In this document: one piece after another, positions 55,644 through 64,000 of the stretch
Layout of the letters: the number at the start of each line of letters is the position of its first letter
How positions within the stretch are numbered: the first letter of the stretch is position 1
Source: Rostrohypoxylon terebratum
Taxonomy: Eukaryota > Ascomycota > Sordariomycetes > Xylariales > Hypoxylaceae
DNA length: 64,000 bases
Assembly (NCBI GenBank): GCA_022497145.1
Contig: MU385908.1
Span: 62,001 to 126,000 of the forward strand
Direction of reading: 5' to 3'
The notes under the pieces: generated by a model
Database searches by the model: none
Seen by the model: the letters and a program-made list of their open reading frames with translations, nothing else
Told to the model about the DNA's origin: nothing
Program-made: the position numbers and the translations under genes

Positions 55644-58600
55644 TCAGGCCTCAGTACAAGTCACTTGGGTTACTCGTCCGTACTTGATGTCCTTTTGAAC
55701 ACTTAGTTTCCTGATCTCGACATCGAGCCAGGCGAGGGTCCTGCTGTACCTAGATTGCTTTCGCTCGAGGATGATACGGAAGGCATTATACGCAAGCCTA
55801 AGACAAGGAAATATCAGCCATAGCTGTGCATTTGCGAAGAGAATGAAAACGAACGTACCAAGATACCTCAGGCTTCTTGACGTCGCATATGTAGCCCGGG
55901 TATCGGAGCTTGCGGGTTTTGCTTCTGAGCAGCAAAAAGGCCATATCGACTAGTTTTGATATCGTCTCTAGTGATATGGATTAGTTGATTAGTTTATACC
56001 ATGCGTTCATTCCGGATAGAACTCACGGATGACTAGTTCCGCCGACGGTTGCTTCTGAGGCGATAAGCAGCGCGCATATGCCCACATTTTGGTGGCTGTT
56101 TCGGTCAACGCGTTGTAAATGTTTTTCAACACAATTTGAGCCGAATTAAGCTCGGAGTCGAAGAACATAAGGTGACTTTGAATCTTGAAGGCGTCTATCC
56201 AAGGTGTCAGTTTCGCAAATTGAACGATTCGTCACATATGGAATTGAGAAGAGCCTTACTGAGCACTTTCCGCTGAAACGTTCGCCCTGGAGTTCGAGAG
56301 AACTCGACCGTAAGGGAGTTGTAAATACCTAGATCAGGTGAGCTTGTTGAAACTGAGATAGGGGTGGTGTAGGACAGGCTGACAACCTACCTGTGTCTGG
56401 CTCCTTCTCTCGATTACGAGATATGTCCAATGTGTTGCAGTCGATAGCAGTGCCACAGTAAGGAAACCCTTGGTCAGCGTTTACTTTCGCGACACGCTCT
56501 CCACTCATGTCGAGATCAAAATTGACAAGAGTTTTTCGGGGATTCACAGAAACCCCGTATTCCGGGACACCTCGATGCATCGTCTCTACAAAACGGATGG
56601 CTTTCTGCTTGTCCGTAGTGATAAGGAGAAAGTCATCAATAAGTCGTAAAAGTAGACTGTCATTGGAATTAAGGAACGGTAGGACGTGAGTTTCAAGATC
56701 AGCATAGAAGTAATTGCAGAGCGTGGAAGATAATATGGACCCTTGCGGAATACCTTGCTTCTGCCTGTAATACTTCTTCCCAACTTTGACGAGATTTTGT
56801 TGTATGTGCTCAGCCACAAGCTGGAGTAGCTCTCCCGTGTCGTAATACCTCTTCCATCTATCGACGAATACAGTGTTCTTCTTGGTAGCCGCCTTCCCTG
56901 ATTCGAGTTGCTCAAGAAGCGTTGTGTTATCGCTCTCTCTCATTGCTGTAGAAGGCCACCTCTTTACAGGTTTTAGTTTGGCGGTCTCGCCTCCTTGGCT
57001 GATCAAGTTTGGCGCTACCTCAAGATGCGTTGAGACTTTGTACCGGCGTTGTTGAGGTATAGAATCAAGCAAGCTGACGATAGCTGCTTGGGGGATGGTA
57101 TCGAAGGCGCCCTGTACGTCAACCTTGGCGAAATAAAACTTTGTATCAGGCTTGCTTATTCTGGACTTAAACGGCTTGATACGCCTATATATGTCTCCTA
57201 CAGAAAATAACGTAGAACCTAATTTTTCTGGATTTACGGCCTACTCTTGTTAAATATGGACTTCGGGAAAGTTTAGGCAGGTGTCAGGATTCATACCTTT
57301 TCTAACTGCAGGACTGCATGTGCTGGTGCCAGTATCCGGTTGATACCAGGTCCCAGTATCTTTGGGTTTCCTCGTACAGCAATCCTTTTACGCAAATTCG
57401 CAATTGGCCTCATTCCGCTCGTCTTTGGTAGCAGGCGTATCTGGCTGTACCCAAGAGTACGGGAATTGAGTATTTTATTTGCGCGAAGAAGGTCAACCTC
57501 GGAAAACATTTTGTTTTTCAAATCGGTCATCGCCGGTTCTGCCACATATCGCCATACATCATGGCGAAAGAAGAACAACTTGTACTTGTGAACATTTGAC
57601 TCCGTCACATAGAAATTGCTGCGGATCAGGGGTATCAGGAGGGAATCAAACAGAAAATACAAGAACTCGGTAAAAAGCTCAAGACGCTTTTGTATATCTG
57701 TCTGCGAGGTCTTTACCCCTCTGAGCTCTGGAGGCGCAAGCCACTCTATCTCTGTCAACTTTTTCGTAGTTAGTTAGAACTATCTTTGACGTGAGGGCAA
57801 CTTTATGACACCAACCTGCATATCTTGCATAACCTCGTGGAGTGACATCGCTTCAAAGCGTCTCAGAAGAATGAAATGATCCACTTTCTTGAGAAACGTG
57901 TTCTCATTGTGATCTGCTACAAGGCTACTACCCCAGAAGCCATGGGGAATTATCTTCTTTAAAACAGCCTGGCAGAAGGCAGAAACTTTCGCAGGCGGAG
58001 TTGCTAGATCGAAGATAGATGGTTGTTTTTGGAATTGCGGCGTAATCTTGTTACGCAATACGTCTACTTTACGAGAAACCTTACGAAGACAACCGGCTTC
58101 AACTAGATCGATTCCTCGGTGATCAAGTGAATCGTGAAGCTTGAAAAGTTAGCACCAATGACTTCCATGACTTCGACAACTTACTGGACAATGATGCTGA
58201 ATGAGCTTTGAGTATGAGCAACGTTGGTGCAAGACTAGTAATCTCTGTACCAATACTGCGACCATGCCTCTCAATCTCTTAGGAGTTTTCACTCGAGTAG
58301 TCAGTTCATTGAGGCGGCCGAACTTTTGTAAGATTTCTTCCTCTCTTAACGTGTAATCTTTGAGTCTTTGGGATGTCTCCTTGAAATTGACTTTCGAGGT
58401 GAAAGCATTATGAAGTCCGAATTGGCGAGGGAACATGTACATCATGACTCTGAGGGTGTGAGCTTCATTCTGGAGGCTAATTCTCTGTTCATTTTCGTCT
58501 CCTTGCCCCTCCGTTTCGCCAAGCTGGGCGTATGGAGATCGATTCAACACATCTATCATCATCAGCTAACCTTTCATATAAGATATACAGTTACGAGGGT

Positions 58601-59647
58601 CTTACGAATATGTCTAAGACCAAAATGTACTATGCTACGGGCATTAAGAGCAGCTCTCGCATAGAGCATGCGATTACGAACGAAGATAATCTCTGATGGG
58701 GTTTTCGCAACATCATCAACAAGTTGTTCTCCGGTCTTCCCGTGACTCCGGGCTTCGATGTCCGATAGCGGTCTCCCTATATCTAGATGAGTACAAGATC
58801 TTGGTCTTACCACAGCTCCGAGCTACTTACCACTGATTTGGCAGAAATTATTTGCGCCCGCTTTTACGGCGATAAAAATAGCGCAGTCGAAGAGCATGTC
58901 CATCATGATGCGCTCCCCCGACTCGCCCATTAAGGCGAGCAGTTGTGGCCATGGTGGCTCTCTCAACGCCTCAAAATGCGGGTTAGGTCGGATCTGACGT
59001 AGCCCTAAGCCACGGTTCGTGCTGAAGCCGTCGCAGAGCAGATGTTTCGGCCATGCGTCGATCTTCTCTCTGGTGAATAGTGTTCTTACAACGTATTCTA
59101 GCAACTTTCTAATATTAGCTTATCTGCAAAGCACTCGATAACGATCAGGTATAGTATAGGTAGGTAGCTTATGAATACGAGAAAGGAACTCAGGTCGTAC
59201 AAGTGTCTGCGTCTCGACGAATCCAGCGACGCCGTTGGACAGAGTGACGTAGGACTCGTCACCCCTTTGGGAGAAGTTTTTCCATCCCAACATGATATGA
59301 TCTTCCGGACTTTTTAACCCGCCTGGAATTCCGACGAGGGTGCTGTCAAGCAAAGTACCCAATGATTGTTCTACATCCGAAGGAGTCGAGTCCGAAGTCT
59401 TCTTAGTTATGCCGACGGCAGCCACCTTTCTTCTTCTAAGCCTAGAAGTAGGAGGCAGCTTGGAGAGGACATAATTACGCAATGTCAACACCTGCGGATA
59501 GAATTGGTTGAGTACAGCATGCTGGGCTTGTACAAGCACCGACAGTTGATTGGTCTCAGGCTGTGTCTTCCCTTTCTTCATTGGCGGTCTGGCATCCAAA
59601 CCACCTTTGGCGGACTCCGGATGCTTCCGCTTCCTTGGACGAGGCAT
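55644..59647 (-). CDS. TERT: Telomerase reverse transcriptase
   Basis: Eleven exons on the minus strand: 59647-59179, 59097-58831, 58782-58606, 58552-58185, 58139-57816, 57758-57297, 57240-56391, 56328-56260, 56194-56027, 55967-55859 and 55797-55644, giving 1138 residues. The basic N-terminus is followed by the RNA-binding domain: WPKHLLCDGF (CP motif), FPRQFGLHNAFTS (QFP) and FYVTE with RHDVWRYV (T motif). The RT domain has RLLPKTSGMRPIANL (motifs 1-2), VDVQGAFDTIP (motif A, Asp about 730), QGIPQGSILSSTLCNYFYA (B'), LRLIDDFLLIT (C, Asp about 891-892), VNPRKTLVNF (D) and FPYCGTAID (E). A full C-terminal extension follows. All catalytic aspartates are present. It extends chromosome ends using an RNA template. 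The exon 1 donor is the least certain junction (a GTATTC donor is used; GTTATC slightly downstream is an alternative). It is convergent with the acyltransferase, 230 bp apart. Confidence 0.95.
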
Positions 59648-59990
59648 TGTGTAGCCTCATAACGTGATGCTCAAGGGAGACTTCGTACTGGCCGAATTTG
59701 GCATTTACGTTAGGTCGGACACCATGGTGTAGCACTTGTTATGCTAGGGATATGCTTAGATGTTGTCGTCGCGCAGTCGTCGCGTCCCAACATCAAAATG
59801 GTACGAATTACCTGTCTAGTAGCAATCACTTCCAAGTTCCTACTTAATAGGCAGGAATTTAAGGGAGGTAGGGATTGGAGATTTCGTAAACGTTTTGAAA
59901 TTCCGGGAGTTTGGGGTATTGATTCCTGGAAACCATTTAGCGATATTTGGAAGTTGTCCACCTGCAATTTAGATTCCCAATTGATATCGA

Positions 59991-60025
59991 TATCGTATCG
60001 TATCGTATCGAATCGAATCGAATCG
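59991..60025. repeat. Microsatellite, 4 x TATCG then 3 x AATCG
   Basis: Seven perfect pentanucleotide units in two blocks differing at the first base, about 340 bp upstream of the telomerase start. Confidence 0.95.
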
Positions 60026-61215
60026 TATTGCATCAAATCGCGTGTAAGTACGAAGGTGCATACCTATACGGAGGCAGGCACGCGTTTGATTCTTAACCTT
60101 AAAGGTTAAAATGAAGCGTCCAAGGTTAGACTCGATTCCCGTTCAGCACAAGCTGGAAGTTGGAGCTCTGTACAATACTACTATGTACGGATGTGTCCCC
60201 ATATTAATTAGCCCACTAAAAGTGGACAATAGGTAACCTAAGGTTAGCAGATATCCACTGAGCATCTTACTGAGATCGTACCTGGAAGGATCGATTCACG
60301 TCCTACAACATCATCCAATTCAAGGTTAACTACCTAATAAAGATTTTATCCAATTTGACTCTTGCCGATATTATTTTCTCTCATTCCCGTCTCACTTCAA
60401 TGCCAGCTAAAATGAAAATAAAAACCAAACCCTGCGCATCTAAGAAAGCCATCGTATTACGGCAATCACGTTTAATATGCATCGTGTATCACTATGAGAA
60501 CTTGGCTTTATATAAGTCATGATATATATGACATATTGAAAATTTACCGAGACATGACCACGATCCTTATTTCTGTTCTGTTGGGGAATTGTTGAAGCAA
60601 GCTCATAACTCAGCAGGCGACGATGTCTATCTACTCTTCTCCAATTCTCCCGCGTTGTTCTTCGACCAGCTTCTAAACCGGCAAGGCCGGCTAGACTCTA
60701 GGTTGACTGGTTGGGCGCTGTCAGCTTCGCATTGGACATCGAGATAGGCACATCGAAGCAGCCCTGGAGTTGCCTCGTTGCCTCGTTGTGTACGATGTAG
60801 GCTGCACAATCTGTTTGTCCGTAGCTGGCCACGACTCGCAATATAATTCGTATGCTCTGTCATACCAGATTGGCTCGCTAACACACGCTTACCGGGTTTA
60901 AGTCGTGCCTAAGACGTGCATAGGAGAAAAGAGGTGCAGTGGCGCGAAGGATCGCGATAGAGCCATTTCACGATACCCACTGGCTTGATCCGAAAAGCAA
61001 ACCCTCATGCAACATGACAACTTTTGGGACGAATAAGGTTGATCAATTCCGGATGTCGTAGTGGGAGGTTAGCGGCGAAGTCCCAAGTCTGGGCTGGTTG
61101 TGTCGTCTTTGATGGCTTTGATGCGTCAATCATGGTCTGCCACTTTCCCCTTGTGATTACGGTCTGACGCATCAGCCACCGATAGGGTATGCACACTGAC
61201 GCTTATATATTATGG

Positions 61216-61253
61216 ATGTACATACCTAGGTCCTAGGTCCTAGGTATGTACAT
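61216..61253. repeat. 38-bp palindrome, perfect 15-bp arms
   Basis: The left arm ATGTACATACCTAGG and right arm CCTAGGTATGTACAT are exact reverse complements around an 8-bp centre (TCCTAGGT) that itself contains CCTAGG. Intergenic. Confidence 0.95.
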
Positions 61254-63587
61254 ACATATGCAAGTCAACTGAACACCTTCCTAGGTACCGGTCTCAGTTT
61301 TGCGGTCATCAATCTGTATATTCAAGTTGATTATAATGGCGGACGAATGAGTCTGGTATAAATTGTGGCTTCTGCTTCGTTGATTAAAACCCTCCGAGAT
61401 TGATGAGAACGAATGGCGTGAGTGGGCAAATGGGTGGCTGTGATGGAATTATGCAAGCTGCATGCACTCCTGTCTGAATTTTATGTTGTATTCCGTTGCC
61501 AACTGGTCTCTGATCTTTCTGTCTTCCAGAGCGCTTCTTCACCAACTGAGACCAGGGACGGATGCAACGCATCCAATACCCATTAGTCACGGAGAATAAA
61601 TACCTGGCGATTCGGACATGATCGGATTTCCCGCCTTTTTGATTGCCCCAAGGTCAGTTGGATGGTCGTTCAACAGAGAAAAAAAAACAGACAACTCTAG
61701 CAAGGGATCTAAGAATTGTGGCTTGGTTTCGCGTGTATCATACGAATTACGAGGTCTACACAAGCTATTCGACCTTTGAAGTTTGAGCAACTTGCTTCAT
61801 ACCTGGGACCTAGGTAGGTAATTAGCTGCTATTAGGTGAATTCCTGAGACGTCCTCGCACACCTTTACCTACCTACTTTAGTATTTAAGCCTCATGACTG
61901 GACGGACGGCTTATCTATGTAAGCCCCCTTTCCCCGGAAAGACAACCAAGCTTGAGGAACGTAAGCAACTGCCAACGATATCCATGACAACACAACAAAT
62001 ATCTAACATGAAGGGGTTCCGTGTTTCTTTTTCCTTTTCTTTTTCTTTTTCTTGTTCTTGTTCCCTCCTAAATAGTATCGCGTTCATATACTGATCCATA
62101 TAATATACCTACGCGTACTTACCTGTTAACTAAGTTATTAATTTGAGAATCCAGACATGACTTGTTTATTTATTAGATACCTAAGGTATGCTAATATCGT
62201 TATGATAGGTACTTGATAATAGGTCTGCCAGCCTATAGCGGGCCGGGGTACGTTCTCCGTCGGTTCGATTTTCATGCAAATGCAGCGGGACGGCTTATGA
62301 CCGCTTATCTTTTTCCACCACTGAGAAATGCCCCATTATATAAAATAAAGCCGCATCTTCTGATATTCTGAGTTGTGTATCGCAATTCCAAGGTCGCGAT
62401 CCAAATAATGGTTGGAAGAGATTGAGAATGATGTACTAGGTTGAACTTTTGCGGTTTCGTACCTTGATTGATGCTTGCGGCATGAACAGCCATGATCCCT
62501 GATATGATCCATGGATCCTACTAGGTAGATATGCAGAAATTTGTACCTAAGTATATATTGTACATGTGCAAGCTCCGAGGTCCTTCGCTGTCCAAGGTTG
62601 GAGAGGGTCAAGTCCAATGGAACCAATGAATGGAGCTAGAACGCACAAGGACAGGACCCTACCTAGTAACATTTGAACTAAACAGTAACAAATGGATACG
62701 AACCTACGAAATTTGGTGTGAATTGGAGGTGGGAGGGCACCTGCAATTGCCTAATACTACTAGTAGATGCCCAGATACTCAGATACCTATCCGGATAGCG
62801 ACTTCTCCATACAAATTGTAAGGTAACCAGGAAGATCAAGGAGGTAGCTACGTAAGTTTTATTAGTTGGTAGCCTCAACTTTGCATCCAATCTTTCTACC
62901 ATCCGTGGATTTTTTTTAGTTTATTTTCTTGAGTTAATCTAGGGCAACCATGGAAGGCCGTTAAATCGTACCGCTTCTTTTTTTCCAGGTTCCTGCCTTC
63001 ACACCCTGAACACTACGCAAACTACCAAACGACCGAAGAAAAAAAAGAAGCCAAACCAAATCAAACCAAACGACTAAACTCTTCCACCAAATCACCTTGC
63101 ATGCCAGGCCTTGCCAGCGCATCAATTCAAGCTCGGGAGACATCCCCAAACGACCATACAGCTTTCGAGAGCTTACCAGGGGCGGGTCTTCCCATGTTCA
63201 TATTATCGAATGGCTTCTTAAGAAAAAAAACCCTTTTTTTTCTCTACTTTGCATAGTACTGTGACTTAATAGCTGTGTGTGTACGTCTGCACCGTCTGCA
63301 CGCCCGCACACGCTTGCAAGCCTACCCACCCCCCACACTCTCGCTACTACCTCACCACCGATCCCTAACGTCCAATCCAACTTACACTGTAGAGATTCGA
63401 CGCCTGAGTCGTCCTAATTGTCTAGGGTTAGAGGATTAGAAGGTTAGGAAGGTTCAGGGCAACCCAAGCTAATTCGACCAACGTAGCCCGGAAAAGAACC
63501 CTTGTTCGGCTTGACCTACCTACTTTCATCATATTTTGTATTGTACAATATTCATCGACGCCCGAATGTCAGGGTGATGTTCAGAAG

Positions 63588-64000
63588 ATGCAGGAAGAGG
63601 AGGAACCGCTTGGTGTGACGTTGGTAACCCATAATTTTGAATCCCAGTCCAGTCCAAGTCCAACGAGACAACAGCCGCCGAAGCGCTATCACAACTACCA
63701 CCACCATAATCATCACGACCACCACGACCACCACGACCACCATGACCACCGCCAACAACATCAAGAGCCACAACAACAACAACAACAACACCACCAGTAT
63801 TATCCTCCTCCAGATTCTAATCTAGCAGCATTTGACTCTTCCACCTACGACGATCACATCTACGAGACCAATCTTAACCAGCCTCCCGTGGTGTCTCCGT
63901 CCGAATTCGCGTCCTATGCCTCAAGTAACTTTCACGCCGCACATGCGAACGCGACCAGTGTCGAGCCCGTGGCCGTCGTAGATCCGGACGACTTTTATAG
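63588..64000 (+). CDS. 5' part of a His/Gln-rich protein, cut by right edge
   Basis: An uninterrupted frame from the ATG at 63588 to the right edge gives 137 residues. It begins MQEEEPLGVTLVTHNFESQS, then a His-Asp repeat (HHDHHDHHDHHD) at about 40-55 and a short poly-Gln stretch at about 62-67. An acidic, Ser/Tyr-rich segment follows with FDSSTYDDHIYETN and SPSEFASYASSNFH. No domain is reached. Low-complexity His/Gln N-termini and a long upstream gap are typical of fungal transcription factors or other regulators, but this is only an inference. The frame is also open for some distance before the ATG without an earlier ATG, so an upstream coding exon is possible. Confidence 0.6.
   Translation, partial: MQEEEEPLGVTLVTHNFESQSSPSPTRQQPPKRYHNYHHHNHHDHHDHHDHHDHRQQHQEPQQQQQQHHQYYPPPDSNLAAFDSSTYDDHIYETNLNQPPVVSPSEFASYASSNFHAAHANATSVEPVAVVDPDDFY
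63698..63796. repeat. Trinucleotide-rich tract coding His-Asp and Gln runs
   Basis: Imperfect CAC/GAC triplets followed by perfect CAA triplets, inside the partial right-edge gene. Likely length-variable between strains. Confidence 0.85.

Larger units (their letters stand above)
59648..63587. other. 3.9 kb gene-free stretch upstream of the right-edge gene
   Basis: No supported gene on either strand; frames reach at most about 120 codons with random composition. It contains a pentanucleotide repeat (59991-60025), a long palindrome (61216-61253), a pyrimidine-rich run near 62025-62066 and A/T-rich CAAACC tracts near 63040-63080. The right part probably is promoter and leader of the partial gene at 63588, and the left edge holds the telomerase promoter. 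Confidence 0.5.

Noticed and set aside
46313..59647. A secondary metabolite cluster around the MBOAT acyltransferase
   Set aside because: The neighbours are HIS1, telomerase, a sugar transporter and a small membrane protein; no PKS, NRPS, terpene cyclase or P450 is present.
1..64000. tRNA, rRNA or CRISPR features
   Set aside because: No convincing A/B box pairs with cloverleaf potential, no rRNA-like blocks and no regularly spaced repeat array were found by eye; a tRNAscan/Infernal run would be decisive.

Overview
The window looks like nuclear DNA of a filamentous ascomycete, most likely a Sordariomycete (the order is a guess; Xylariales would fit the intergenic base pattern). Genes are split by 45-110 nt introns with GTAAGT-like donors, CTAAC/CTGAC branch sites and YAG acceptors. 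Spacing is wide, there are no operons, and the proteins are fungal housekeeping types. Many proteins below were assembled by hand-joining exons. Every chosen junction keeps the frame, and nearly all restore a recognisable conserved block. No tRNA, rRNA or CRISPR array was seen.

Left (1-7.4 kb): the N-terminal part of an NCS1 nucleobase/hydantoin permease runs off the left edge on the minus strand. It is divergent from a 1005-aa hydantoinase/oxoprolinase fused to a DUF917 (S-methyl-thiohydantoin desulfurase-like) domain. An MFS transporter follows, convergent with the enzyme. Together they look like a small uptake-plus-hydrolysis module for a hydantoin-like compound, and this is the most interesting functional inference in the window.

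7.4-17.1 kb: a 992-aa mostly disordered protein with a C-terminal coiled coil; ribosomal protein uL5/L11 (-) divergent from the spliceosomal Sm-B protein (+, with a 9-nt exon); a decayed DUF6589-like repeat ORF with frameshifts; and mitochondrial pyruvate carrier subunit 1. 17.1-26.3 kb: a 4.7 kb gap without genes, then anaplerotic pyruvate carboxylase in 11 exons, two of them 8 and 12 nt. Carrier and carboxylase both act on pyruvate, but the distance argues against co-regulation.

26.3-38.3 kb: a secreted GH127-type (DUF1680) glycosidase, clathrin heavy chain, and a mitochondrial CCDC90/DUF1640 protein. 38.3-45.8 kb: a non-coding stretch with a 343-bp TA-flanked MITE bearing perfect 23-bp inverted repeats, then a NEDD8-specific (DEN1/SENP8-type) protease and the ribosome biogenesis factor SLX9. 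45.8-55.4 kb: a SUT/GPH-type sucrose transporter, ATP phosphoribosyltransferase (HIS1), a small two-TM protein and a wax-synthase-like MBOAT acyltransferase. 55.6-59.6 kb: a complete telomerase reverse transcriptase in 11 exons with the catalytic aspartates intact. 59.6-64 kb: a 3.9 kb gap and then the 5' part of a His/Gln-rich protein cut by the right edge.

Intergenic DNA is rich in ACCTAGGT/GTAGGTA-type words, small palindromes and short tandem repeats. Several genes (the DUF917 half, the MFS, the GH127 3' exon, SLX9 and the MBOAT 3' half) are clearly GC-richer than their surroundings.
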